Shown here piece after piece: positions 8,391 through 16,939 of a stretch of 64,000 nt of DNA. The position numbers and the translations under genes were made by a program. Origin of the DNA: Massilia sp. Root335 (GTDB lineage: Bacteria > Pseudomonadota > Gammaproteobacteria > Burkholderiales > Burkholderiaceae_D); assembly GCF_001425685.1 (NCBI RefSeq), contig NZ_LMCY01000048.1:127315-191314 (forward strand). Reading direction: 5' to 3'. Each line of letters begins with the position of its first letter. The stretch's first letter is position 1. Under the pieces are notes generated by a model. That model did not search any database, was not told the origin of the DNA, and worked only from the letters and a program-made list of their open reading frames with translations.

Positions 8391-10058
8391 TCAGCGGAAG
8401 CTCAGCGCCCCCGTCAGGTCGCCCGGCGGACGCGCCCCGCGCGCCGCGAACGCCGCGTTGCGCGCGGCCAGGCCTTCCAGCAGCGGCAGCCCGTGCAGGC
8501 GCGAAATGAAGCGCAGGATCGACGTCGTGTCGTAGAAATTGTGGTCGACCGCGCCCCTCTTCGCGAACGGCGAGACGACGATGGCCGGAATGCGCGAACC
8601 CGGCCCCCAGCGGTCGCCCTTCGGCGGCGCCACGTGGTCCCACCAGCCGCCGTTCTCGTCGAAGGCGATGACGATGACCATGTCCTTCCACTGCGGCGAC
8701 TTCTTGAGGTGCTCGATCACGTTGGCCACGTGGGCGTCGCCGGATTCGACGTCCGAGTAGCCTGCGTGCAGGTTCAGGTTCCCCTGCGGCTTGTAGAACG
8801 TCACGGCCGGCAGCTTGCCGGCGATGGCGTCGGCGATGAACCGGTTCGAGATCGGGCTGTCGCCCAGGCCGCCGTCGCGCAGGTGCGCGGCGCGCGCCGC
8901 GGTGCCGGGTCCGAACTGCCTGAAGTAATTGAAGGGCTGGTGGTGGAACTGGAAGTTCGGACGCTCGCCTTCGCCGCGGCCGTCCAGCGCCGCCTGCCAG
9001 GCGCCCGCATACCACGCCCAGGTGACGCCCCGTTCGGACAGCAGGTCGCCGATCGTTCGATACGTCTGCGGCGGCAGCACGGCGGGGTCGTGCGGATCGG
9101 CCAGTTGCGCGTCGCCGCCCGGCGCCGGCCGCACCCAGCTCGGCTGGTACGGCGGCGCCATCGTGTTGACCGCGTAGCCGTCCGGCGTGATGGCGCCGTT
9201 GTTGACGAATGTCGGTTTGCCGTCCAACGCCGACCTGGGCGAATCCGGTGCGGTCGCCAGGCGATATCCCGTCGGACCGTCGTCCAGCACGGCGATCTTC
9301 GCCGCGGCCGGGGTGGATGCGGCATCAAAGAATTCGGGCACGCGGCCGCTGATCAGGAACTGATGGTTCAGGTAGGAGCCGCCGAACGCGCCCATGAAGA
9401 AGTTGTCGCACAGCGTGAACTCGCGCGCGATCTGCCACAGGCCCAGCGTCTTCGACGTCTCGCCGTAACGCCCCATCGTCAGCGCGCCGCTGTCGGCCCA
9501 GGCGACGAAGCCGTCGTTCCTGCCGCCGTTGATCTGCATCTGGTTCTGGTAGAACAGATGCCACAGGTCGCGCGTGACGATCCCTTCCGGCAACGGCTTG
9601 CCGGCGGCATCCGCCAGCTTGAACGGCGCGTTCGGCAGATGCCGGATGTCGTCTTCCTTGATGAGGTAATCCTTGCCGCCCAGGTTCTGGCGCGCCGGCA
9701 CCATGCCGCCCCAGATCTTCGGCAGTTCCGGCAGGACGCTGCCGTCGCGGTCCTTCTGCAGGACGGCGCTGGCGGGCAGCGCGGACAGCGGCTGCGCGAG
9801 GCCGGGGAAGTCGGCGAACAGGTTGTTGAAGCTGCGGTTTTCCAGGTAGATCACGACGACGTTTTTCACGTGCGCCTTGAGCTTGGCGTCCAGCGACCCG
9901 GCGACGGGTTTTGCACGCCGGGCCGGCTTCGCCTCGCTGGCCGGCGCCACCGACGCGCCCAGGCCCACGGCCGCCGCGGCCTGGAAGATGCGGCGGCGCG
10001 CCGGACTGGCGGGCCGGTCGTCCGCATTGCGATCCTGGTCGTCGTCGTGATCCTGCAT
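8391..10058 (-). CDS. Tat-exported phosphoesterase of the acid phosphatase/phospholipase C superfamily
   Basis: From the ATG at 10058 the product has 555 residues. The first part carries a twin-arginine signal (SPARRRIFQAAAAVGLGAS), and the mature region opens with VKNVVVIYLENRSFNNLFAD, the metal-binding start of the PF04185 phosphoesterase family (AcpA, PlcC). FDENGGWWDHVAPP supplies further metal ligands near the C-terminus. Such enzymes cleave phosphomonoesters or phospholipids in the periplasm or outside, often under phosphate limitation. A CAGGAG site eight bases before the ATG at 10058 favours this start over an in-frame ATG at 10142. The exact substrate cannot be read from sequence. 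Confidence 0.87.
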   Translation of the reverse strand: MQDHDDDQDRNADDRPASPARRRIFQAAAAVGLGASVAPASEAKPARRAKPVAGSLDAKLKAHVKNVVVIYLENRSFNNLFADFPGLAQPLSALPASAVLQKDRDGSVLPELPKIWGGMVPARQNLGGKDYLIKEDDIRHLPNAPFKLADAAGKPLPEGIVTRDLWHLFYQNQMQINGGRNDGFVAWADSGALTMGRYGETSKTLGLWQIAREFTLCDNFFMGAFGGSYLNHQFLISGRVPEFFDAASTPAAAKIAVLDDGPTGYRLATAPDSPRSALDGKPTFVNNGAITPDGYAVNTMAPPYQPSWVRPAPGGDAQLADPHDPAVLPPQTYRTIGDLLSERGVTWAWYAGAWQAALDGRGEGERPNFQFHHQPFNYFRQFGPGTAARAAHLRDGGLGDSPISNRFIADAIAGKLPAVTFYKPQGNLNLHAGYSDVESGDAHVANVIEHLKKSPQWKDMVIVIAFDENGGWWDHVAPPKGDRWGPGSRIPAIVVSPFAKRGAVDHNFYDTTSILRFISRLHGLPLLEGLAARNAAFAARGARPPGDLTGALSFR

Positions 10059-10150
10059 GGCGTTCTCCTGTCGCGGCCACCCGGCCGTAAAGCAACGATT
10101 ATCTTTTCTTTTTGCCACTAGGAAAAGAAAAAAGTCCGTCAATACAGGCG

Positions 10151-10197
10151 CTTACAACTCCTTAACGCCGATTTACCCGGGTTTAACGGCGCTTAAC
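10151..10197. promoter_or_regulatory. Phased TTAAC-type direct repeats in a divergent promoter
   Basis: Short T-rich words recur with a helical period of 10-11 bp: CTTACA (10151), CTTAAC (10161), TTTACC (10172), TTTAAC (10182) and CTTAAC (10192). The pair TTTAA-N5-CTTAA resembles the direct-repeat boxes of PmrA/QseB-type response regulators, although the period is one base short. The array lies between the divergent phosphoesterase and S41 protease genes, about 50 bp before the latter's start. Confidence 0.4.
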
Positions 10198-10244
10198 ACG
10201 CCGGCGCGCCAGAATTCCATGAACGAATCGACGAAAGGATCACC

Positions 10245-11681
10245 ATGAAACGCACCGCGCTCGCCGTCTCCGGCGCCCTCTTCCTGGCCTGCGCGCCCTT
10301 CGTGCACGCCACGGAGCCGGAGGCGCCGGCCGCTCCGGCCGCGCGCCCGGCGCTCAAGCTGCCGCAGGCCGAAGTGGAACGCCTGCTGGACGCGTATGCG
10401 ATGATCAAGCGGAACTACGTCGGCCCGACCGACGACAGGACACTGTTCGACGGCGCCCTGTCCGGCATGCTGGCCGCGCTCGACGCCCACTCGCGCTACC
10501 TGGACAAGGACGCCATGCGCGACGTCGGCCGCGAGAACAGCGGCCAGTACGTGGGCATCGGCATCGAGGTCGAAGGCAACCGCGACCGGTTGCGCGTCGT
10601 CGCCGCCACCGAGGGCAGCCCGGCCGAACGGGCCGGCATCCGGGCCGGCGACGTGATCGTCGCCGTGGACAACGCCCCCGTCTCCGGCATGTCGAACGAC
10701 GACGTCGCCCGGCGCATGCATGGCGCGCCGGGGACGGTCGTCGCCATCGGCGTCGCGCGCCGCAACAAGATCGAGACGCTGCGCATCACGCGCGCCGACC
10801 TGCATAGCGACACGGTGCACGTGCGCATGGCGGCGCCCGGCCTGGCCTGGATCCGCGTCGCGGAATTCGGCGGCGCCACGGCGGCCGACCTGGCGGCGGC
10901 CCTGAAAAAGCTGGACGGCAAGGACGCGCCGCGCGGCCTGATCCTGGACCTGCGCAACGATCCGGGCGGCCTGGTGTCGTCCGGCGTGGCCGTCGCCGGC
11001 GCCTTCCTGCAGCCGGGCACCGTGCTGTTCTCGGCGCGCGGGCGCGAGCCGGGCGCCAACGCCACCGTCACCGTCGACGCGCGCTACTACCGCGCACCCG
11101 GCCAGCCCGACGTGCTGGCCGGCCTGCCCGCCTGGACCCGCACCGTGCCGCTGGCGGTGCTCGTGAACGGCGCGTCCGCCTCGGCGGCCGAACTGGTCAC
11201 GGGCGCCCTGCAGGACCAGCACCGCGCCACCGTGATCGGCACGCGCACGTTCGGCAAGGGCTCGATCCAGTCCGTCATTCCGCTGACCGAGGACAGCGGC
11301 ATCAAGTTCACGGTGGCGCGCTATTTCACGCCGGACGGCCACGAGATCCAGGCGCGCGGCATCACGCCCGACATCGTCGCGGCGCCCGCCGCGGCGGCCG
11401 ACGACGACCTGCTGCTGCGCGAGGCGGACCTCGCCCGGCACCTGCCCGCGACCCAGCCGCCGGACGCCGGCGCGCAGGCGCCGCGCGAACCGTCGGAATC
11501 CACGCGCACGTTCGGCACGCGCGCCGACACGGCCCTGCGGACCGCGGTGGCCGTCCTCACGCCCGAGGACAGGCGCACGTCCACGCTCGCCGGCCTGCTG
11601 CGCCGCTGGGGCGGCGCGCTGCCGGCAGGGACCGCGGCCGGGACCGCGGGCGGCAGCGTCGTGGCGACCGGCGCGCCGTAA
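10245..11681 (+). CDS. Carboxy-terminal processing protease (S41 family, PDZ domain)
   Basis: A 478-residue exported protease with a signal peptide ending near residue 22 (ALFLACAPFVHA). A PDZ domain spans about residues 100-180 (IGIEVEGNRDRLRVVAATEG onward), and the S41 core follows with the Ser in NGASASAAELV (S311/S313) and the Lys in RTFGKGSIQ (K338), the catalytic dyad of CtpA/Prc enzymes. RNDPGGL at 237-243 is also typical. These periplasmic enzymes trim or degrade envelope proteins. The C-terminal 60 residues are Ala/Pro-rich and not conserved. AAAGGA precedes the ATG; the promoter carries phased repeats. Confidence 0.92.
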   Translation: MKRTALAVSGALFLACAPFVHATEPEAPAAPAARPALKLPQAEVERLLDAYAMIKRNYVGPTDDRTLFDGALSGMLAALDAHSRYLDKDAMRDVGRENSGQYVGIGIEVEGNRDRLRVVAATEGSPAERAGIRAGDVIVAVDNAPVSGMSNDDVARRMHGAPGTVVAIGVARRNKIETLRITRADLHSDTVHVRMAAPGLAWIRVAEFGGATAADLAAALKKLDGKDAPRGLILDLRNDPGGLVSSGVAVAGAFLQPGTVLFSARGREPGANATVTVDARYYRAPGQPDVLAGLPAWTRTVPLAVLVNGASASAAELVTGALQDQHRATVIGTRTFGKGSIQSVIPLTEDSGIKFTVARYFTPDGHEIQARGITPDIVAAPAAAADDDLLLREADLARHLPATQPPDAGAQAPREPSESTRTFGTRADTALRTAVAVLTPEDRRTSTLAGLLRRWGGALPAGTAAGTAGGSVVATGAP

Positions 11682-11686
11682 CGGTG

Positions 11687-11738
11687 CCGTCACCGTGCGG
11701 TCACACGGACGTCAAACCGGCGTCATATTCGGCCGTCA
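11687..11738 (+). promoter_or_regulatory. Four 11-bp-phased GTCA half-sites (Pho-box-like)
   Basis: GTCA occurs at 11689, 11700, 11711 and 11722, exactly 11 bp apart, and again at 11735. The seven-base units CCGTCAC, CGGTCAC, ACGTCAA and GCGTCAT resemble the CTGTCAT half-site of PhoB, which binds 11-bp direct repeats. The spacers are GC-rich, unlike the classical AT-rich ones. The array starts six bases after the protease stop and lies about 180 bp before the methyltransferase start. No convincing -10 box was found after it. Confidence 0.4.
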
Positions 11739-11918
11739 GAATACGCATCGCTCCTGGGAAAAAGGGCACAAGGCGGCAAGGCCGCCCTACCGGCGCCGGC
11801 GGTCGGGAAACATACCGGCACCAAATTCCATGGTTCGTCGCTCCCTGTACATCTCGCGAGGTATGGGGAGCGGCGTTTTGGCGCATCATCACGGGATCGC
11901 CCACGATAGGAGTTGACG

Positions 11919-12503
11919 TTGGATTCGCACCTCAAGACCCTGCTCGACGAACTGGCTGCCTTCGGCGCCGCGCACGACGGCGATCCCGCCAACGGCGCCA
12001 CGCGCATGCTCAACATCACGCCGGACACCGGCGCGTTCCTCGCCGTGCTGGCCAAGGCGACGGGGGCGCGCCGCATCCTCGAGATCGGCACGTCGAACGG
12101 CTATTCCACGCTGTGGCTGGCCGATGCCGTGGCGGACGTCGGCGGGGCCGTCACGACGATCGAACTGGCCCACGGCAAGATCGACATGGCGCGCGCCAAT
12201 TTTGCGCGCGCGGGGCTGGACACCCGCATCACGCTGCTGGAAGGCGATGCCGGCGCGATGCTGGCCAGCCTGTTCGACGCCTCGTTCGACCTGCTGTTCC
12301 TCGATTCGAACCGCAGCGCCTACCTGGACTGGTGGCCCGACATCCGCCGCGTGCTGCGTCCCGGCGGCCTGCTCGTCGTCGACAACGCGACGTCGCACGC
12401 GCAAGAGATGGCCGCATTCACGGCGGCCGTGCGCGCCGATCGCGCCTTCAGGGCGAGCCTGGTCCCGGTCGGGAAAGGCGAATTCCTGGCCGTGAAGGCG
12501 TAA
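11919..12503 (+). CDS. Class I SAM-dependent O-methyltransferase
   Basis: A 194-residue methyltransferase with motif I ILEIGTSNGYSTLWLA (about residues 48-63), the acidic post-I strand TTIELAHGK, and FDLLFLDSNR at motif IV, as in the COMT-like family 3 O-methyltransferases that act on small catechol-like or CoA-linked substrates. Two TTG codons are possible starts: 11913 directly abuts the AGGAG site (11908-11912), while 11919 has a six-base spacing, so 11919 is chosen. It stands alone, convergent with the CYTH-CHAD gene. The substrate is not evident. Confidence 0.85.
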   Translation: MDSHLKTLLDELAAFGAAHDGDPANGATRMLNITPDTGAFLAVLAKATGARRILEIGTSNGYSTLWLADAVADVGGAVTTIELAHGKIDMARANFARAGLDTRITLLEGDAGAMLASLFDASFDLLFLDSNRSAYLDWWPDIRRVLRPGGLLVVDNATSHAQEMAAFTAAVRADRAFRASLVPVGKGEFLAVKA

Positions 12504-12521
12504 CGGCCCGCCCCGCCCCGC

Positions 12522-14042
12522 TCAGAAGCGCGCCTTGTCGCGCAGCCGGTTCTTGACGTGCCGGCGCGCGCGCGGCATCGCAGCGAGCGCGCGCGCCGCC
12601 AGCACACCCTCGATGAAGCCGAGCAGCCCCGCCTCCTGCGGCACCCGCTCGCGCAACCGGGCGACCAGCGTGCGCGCGACGAAGGCATCGTTGATCTCGC
12701 CCAGCTCGTCCTGCATGCCGCTCAGGAGGTCATGGCGCCTGGTCGCCTTGCGGTCGTGCGACAGCGCGGCGAAGAACTCGCGCGCATAACGCTCCTTCTT
12801 GGCCGCGATCCGCACCTTGTGCAGGCATTCCGGCCGTTCGAGGTCGAAGCCGCGGGCGCGCTTGCGCACGCGCGCGCTGGCGTGCTGCACCAGCCGCGGC
12901 GCGGCCTTCGCGATCTTTTGCTCGAGCGGGTCGGTCGGCACGGTCGTGTGGTGCCAGCCCTTGCCCGCGATCCAGCCGCCCAGCGCCAGCATCAGCGTCG
13001 TGTAGCGCGGGCTGCCGACGGCCGAGCGCACGCGTGCCCGATGGCGCCCGGCCTCTTCGCGCGCCGCCGCCTCCACGCGCGCCAGTGCCGCTTTCTGTTC
13101 TTCCGTCAGCGGCAGGCCGGGCAGCACGGATTCGAGGAACACGTCCCAGTTGCGGGCGTCGCCCAGTTCGCCCGCGAGCCATTCGATGTCGGCGGCCAGC
13201 GGGTCCGGCAGGTGCACGAGGGTCCGCACCATCGCCTGGGCCGCGCGCAGGCGGCGCAGGCCCACGCGCATCTGGTGCAGGCTTTCGACGTCGCCCGCCA
13301 GCACGCCCGCCTCGTTGGCCTGCATCTGCTGCAGGCAGTTGAGCAGGATGCCGCCGAGGGCGTCGCCCAGCGTGGCCTTGCGCTTCAGCGGCACCGGCGT
13401 GGCCTTGACGGCATGCGCCTTGTCCTCGGTCGCCAGCGCATAGCCGCGTTCGGCCTTGCTGACGTTCTCGATGCGGACCGGCGTCGCCTCGTGCACCCGG
13501 CGCGCCAGATCGTACAGGCAGGCCGGGTCGCCGTCCTTGACTTCGAGTTCCAGCTCGCGCACCTGCGTCGTGCGTTCGCCGCGCTGCAATTCGCCGACGT
13601 CCAGCGCGCACTCGACGTGCGTGCCGTCCGGCAGGGCAAGCATCCACGTCGTGCGCTTCGTGCGGTTGACGAACACCGGTTCGGCGGCCAGCGCCTGGCC
13701 GTCCAGGCTGCGCGCCAGGTCGGGCAACGCTTCGCGTAATTGCTTGTCGAACAGGTCGTGGTCGGGCGTCCCGGACGGGATCTCGGCCTCCAGCTCGGTG
13801 CGCCGGTGCAGGCCGGCCACGGCACTGCCGCCGCCCTTCAGGGTCTGCACATGGCGCTCGCCGGCGCTGCGCACGCGCAGGGCGAAGCCGTGCTTCCACA
13901 GGTCGAAACCGCCGGTGTCGAAATAGCGGTCGACGTGCTCTTCTTCGTGCGGTCTGGACACGGCGTGCTCGCGCAGCACGGCGGACTTCCTGAGCTGCGC
14001 GGCGCCGCCCGCGTCCACGGCCAGTTTGATTTCACACTCCAT
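12522..14042 (-). CDS. CYTH and CHAD domain protein (polyphosphate-linked)
   Basis: The 506-residue product starts MECEIKLAVD, which holds the ExExK motif (E2, E4, K6) of CYTH triphosphate tunnel enzymes; this domain covers about residues 1-200. A CHAD domain follows (about 225-500), helical and rich in conserved His and Arg, with VESLHQMRVGLRRLRAA as its typical HxxRVxxRRLR motif. CYTH hydrolyses inorganic tri- or polyphosphates; CHAD binds polyphosphate. An AGAGGAG site supports the ATG at 14042 over an upstream in-frame start at 14114. Confidence 0.93.
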   Translation of the reverse strand: MECEIKLAVDAGGAAQLRKSAVLREHAVSRPHEEEHVDRYFDTGGFDLWKHGFALRVRSAGERHVQTLKGGGSAVAGLHRRTELEAEIPSGTPDHDLFDKQLREALPDLARSLDGQALAAEPVFVNRTKRTTWMLALPDGTHVECALDVGELQRGERTTQVRELELEVKDGDPACLYDLARRVHEATPVRIENVSKAERGYALATEDKAHAVKATPVPLKRKATLGDALGGILLNCLQQMQANEAGVLAGDVESLHQMRVGLRRLRAAQAMVRTLVHLPDPLAADIEWLAGELGDARNWDVFLESVLPGLPLTEEQKAALARVEAAAREEAGRHRARVRSAVGSPRYTTLMLALGGWIAGKGWHHTTVPTDPLEQKIAKAAPRLVQHASARVRKRARGFDLERPECLHKVRIAAKKERYAREFFAALSHDRKATRRHDLLSGMQDELGEINDAFVARTLVARLRERVPQEAGLLGFIEGVLAARALAAMPRARRHVKNRLRDKARF

Positions 14043-14281
14043 GATGGCTCCTCTCGCGACATCCTCCCACTGTAGCGCATCCCCGCGCCCGCGCGCGCCG
14101 CCATCCCGCTGCAATGATTCTTCGCGTCATCCATATGCGACTCTGCACGGCACGTACCCGCGCCGCGTCAAGGCCGTGCGCATGCACGACTGATGCAGAG
14201 CAGGCCGGCGCCGGTCGCGTACCGCTACCGTACATGGGCTGCGCCGGCATTCATGCAACCGGCATCACCAAGGAGACAGTC

Positions 14282-15031
14282 ATGGCACGGTTCGGTGTCG
14301 AAGCGATCCGCTATTTCAGCCACGCGCGCGCGGCGCACGTGGACACGGCGGGCGACCTCACGTACACATTCAATCGAAGTAATGGCCTGGACAATAAACT
14401 GCGCGGCGCCGGCCACACGCGCGCGTTCTACTGGGCCAATACGGATGTCTGGGAGACCGACATCCGCGACAGCGACCAGGGCGGCGACGACCGCCACTGG
14501 GCCGACGACGTCGACCTGTTCTGGATCGAGACCCACGGCAACCACGACGACGGCGGCCACGCCGTGCTGCTGTACGACACGCCCGTCACCGAGTGGTATG
14601 CCAACTCCTCGCGCTGGCAGCTGGGCGAGGACTGGAACAACGAATGGGTGATGGCCTATTCCTGCGACACGGCCGCGCTGCCCACCGTCACCGGCCTGTG
14701 GAACATCTTCGCGCGCATGCACATCTATTGCGGCGCGTGGGACCTGATGTGGGACGGCATCACGACGGACGAATGCGGCGACGACGTGGGCGACAACCTC
14801 GTCCACGGCGACACCGTGTCGCACGCCTGGCACGACGGGGTCTCGGACTGGTGGGTCGACAACCACCCGATCACCGTCTGCGTGGGCGACGCCGCCACCT
14901 GGAACGATGGCGCCATCCGCTGGGAGCTCAGCGCCATCAACCGCGATCACCTGTGGGGCCACGGCACCGTGACCCCGGACCTGGCGCCGGCCCAACAGGC
15001 CTGCCTGCTGTGGTACTGGACGGAGGGCTGA
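14282..15031 (+). CDS. DUF6345-like protein with a caspase-type His-Gly/Cys signature
   Basis: A 249-residue protein without signal peptide or membrane segment. Two blocks look like the catalytic dyad of clan CD peptidases (caspase, gingipain, clostripain): a hydrophobic strand ending in His-Gly (DLFWIETHGNHDDGG, H85) and, 43 residues later, a second strand ending in Cys (EWVMAYSCDTAAL, C128); caspases show a similar spacing. The overall sequence recalls the DUF6345 family, from memory and unverified. An AAGGAG site sits eight bases before the ATG at 14282; the in-frame extension upstream is not protein-like. The next gene begins three bases after its stop. Peptidase activity is an inference. 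Confidence 0.6.
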   Translation: MARFGVEAIRYFSHARAAHVDTAGDLTYTFNRSNGLDNKLRGAGHTRAFYWANTDVWETDIRDSDQGGDDRHWADDVDLFWIETHGNHDDGGHAVLLYDTPVTEWYANSSRWQLGEDWNNEWVMAYSCDTAALPTVTGLWNIFARMHIYCGAWDLMWDGITTDECGDDVGDNLVHGDTVSHAWHDGVSDWWVDNHPITVCVGDAATWNDGAIRWELSAINRDHLWGHGTVTPDLAPAQQACLLWYWTEG

Positions 15032-15034
15032 ACC

Positions 15035-15979
15035 ATGAACGATCACACCCTGCTGCACACATTGGCCGGCGCCTGCGCCGACGCCCGCATCCCCGACCAG
15101 GCGGACGTCCTGCTGCTGCAGGCGCCGACACAGGAACAACTGCAGGCCCGCGCCCGGCGCTTCGTCGCGCAATTGGCGGAGCATGGCGACTGCCCGCACG
15201 ACAATGGCGGCACCTGGCAGCAGCGCGACGACCACACGGTGATCTACCTGCCGGACGGCGCGCGCGCCATGGTCTACCACGCGTCCGGCGCCTTGCGCTA
15301 CGTGTCCGGCCTCGCCCCGGCGGAGAGCCCGTTCGCGCGCGAGGCGGAGCGCGACGCCCTGCAACGCCTCGTCGAGGAACGCGCGCGCAAGCTGGCCCTG
15401 TCCGACTGGGCCGGCCCGAACGGAGAACTCCGCTTCGAACGCCTGTTCCGCACGCGCGGCCAGGGCGCCGACCCGACCGGCCAGGCGTCCGCGACGACGC
15501 TGTTCCGCGCCCTGGGCGCCTGGCGCCAGTACGCCGGCGGCATCCCCGTGCTGGGCGCCGCGTCGGCGGCACTGCGGCTCGCCGGCGACGGCCGCCTCGA
15601 CACGCTGTCCGTGCAGGTGCGGCCCGCGAACGGCGAAGTGCTGGACCGCGCAGCCGTCATCGAACCGCAACAGGGCGCGCGCCAGATCGTGGCGCAGCTG
15701 GGCACCCTGCTCGGCCAGCGCGAAATCGCGGGCGGCCTGGTGGAATCGGCGACCCTGCAGTTCGGCTATCTCGACCTGGGCAGGCGCAAGGCCCAGCGCG
15801 TGCTGGCGCCGGCCTACGTGGCACGCATCGTCCTGCGCCACAAGACGGTGCGCCAGGCGTACGTGCTGGCCGTGCGCGCGACGGAACGGGCGTATCTCGA
15901 GCTGCCCGTGTATGGCGCCGAGGTCGTGGCCGGGCACGGGCGGACCGACATCGCGCGCTGCGAGGCGGTGCTGCGCTGA
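15035..15979 (+). CDS. Unknown protein with an FTP/PepSY-like segment, partner of the preceding gene
   Basis: A 314-residue protein with no signal peptide. Residues about 163-195 (WRQYAGGIPVLGAASAALRL, then DGRL) resemble the FTP/PepSY unit found in propeptides of thermolysin-type proteases, where the Gly-Ile-Pro-Val turn precedes paired strands. Residues 96-125 are a charged helix. The remainder is not recognised. Three bases separate it from the caspase-like gene, so the two must be co-expressed. A chaperone or inhibitor role for that neighbour is a reasonable guess from the prodomain-like motif, but the function is unknown. Confidence 0.5.
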   Translation: MNDHTLLHTLAGACADARIPDQADVLLLQAPTQEQLQARARRFVAQLAEHGDCPHDNGGTWQQRDDHTVIYLPDGARAMVYHASGALRYVSGLAPAESPFAREAERDALQRLVEERARKLALSDWAGPNGELRFERLFRTRGQGADPTGQASATTLFRALGAWRQYAGGIPVLGAASAALRLAGDGRLDTLSVQVRPANGEVLDRAAVIEPQQGARQIVAQLGTLLGQREIAGGLVESATLQFGYLDLGRRKAQRVLAPAYVARIVLRHKTVRQAYVLAVRATERAYLELPVYGAEVVAGHGRTDIARCEAVLR

Positions 15980-15988
15980 CCGGCGCGA

Positions 15989-16939
15989 TCAGGCGACGGC
16001 TTGCGCGGACGGGCGCGGATGCAGGTCCAGGCGCCGCCCCGCCTTGACGATCTGGCTGGGCACGTCGTGGCCGACCAGTTCCTGCAGGCGCATCGCGGCG
16101 CGCAGCAGCAGGGCCAGGTCGACGCCGGTGTCGTAGCCCATCAGTTCGAGCGCATGCACGACTTCTTCCGTGCACACATTGCCGGTCGCGCCGGGCGCAT
16201 AGGGGCAGCCGCCGATGCCGCCGAGGGATGCGTCGAAACGCTCGGCGCCGGCGTCGATCGCGGCCAGCACGTTGGCCAGGCCCATGCCGCGCGTGTTATG
16301 GAAGTGCAGCGTCAGTTCGATGCCGGGCCAGCGCGCGCGTACGGCCTCCGTGAGCGCGCGCACCTGCGTCGGATAGGCCATGCCGGTGGTGTCGCACAGC
16401 GTGATGCCCTGCACATTCACGTCGTCGACGAAGCGCGCGCACCAGTCCAGCACTTGCTGCTGCGCCACGTCGCCTTCCATCGGACAGCCGAAGCTGCACG
16501 ACAGCGACACGTTGACGCGGATGCCGTGGCGCCGCGCCAGCGCGGCCACGTCGGCAAGACCGGCGAAGGAAGCCGCGCGCGTCATGCGCAGGTTGGACAG
16601 GTTATGGCTTTCGCTGGCCGACATGACGAGGTTCATCTCGTCGACACCGGCCGCGACGGCGCGCTCGGCCCCGCGCAGGTTCGGCACGAGGGCGCTGAGC
16701 ACCACGCCGGGACGGCGCGCGATGCCCGCGAACACCTCGGCCGCGTCGGCCAGCACGGGCACGGCCTTCGGCGACACGAAGGAGCTGGCCTCGATCTTGG
16801 CGAGGCCCGCGTCCGCCAGCGTGTCGGCCAGCGCGATCTTGTCGGCCGTCGGCACGAAGCGGCATTCGGCCTGCAGGCCGTCGCGCAGGCCCACTTCCTG
16901 GATGTGGATGCGGCGGCCGCTGCCGATGAAAGCGCTCAT
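15989..16939 (-). CDS. mvaB: Hydroxymethylglutaryl-CoA lyase
   Basis: A 316-residue TIM-barrel lyase of the HMGL family. It shows the opening IHIQEVGLRDGLQ with the catalytic Arg-Asp, the metal-ligand strand LTLHFHNTRGMGLAN and the active-site loop GGCPYAPGATGNV carrying the catalytic Cys. It cleaves HMG-CoA to acetyl-CoA and acetoacetate, or a close analogue. Its ATG overlaps the stop of the CoA-transferase gene by four bases, so the two are translationally coupled. That pairing suggests that the lyase acts on the CoA ester made by the transferase rather than only in leucine breakdown. Confidence 0.93.
   Translation of the reverse strand: MSAFIGSGRRIHIQEVGLRDGLQAECRFVPTADKIALADTLADAGLAKIEASSFVSPKAVPVLADAAEVFAGIARRPGVVLSALVPNLRGAERAVAAGVDEMNLVMSASESHNLSNLRMTRAASFAGLADVAALARRHGIRVNVSLSCSFGCPMEGDVAQQQVLDWCARFVDDVNVQGITLCDTTGMAYPTQVRALTEAVRARWPGIELTLHFHNTRGMGLANVLAAIDAGAERFDASLGGIGGCPYAPGATGNVCTEEVVHALELMGYDTGVDLALLLRAAMRLQELVGHDVPSQIVKAGRRLDLHPRPSAQAVA

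Noticed and set aside
11695..11916. 73-codon frame between the protease and methyltransferase genes
   Set aside because: No ribosome site, Arg/Ser-rich random composition, and it overlaps the phased repeat array.
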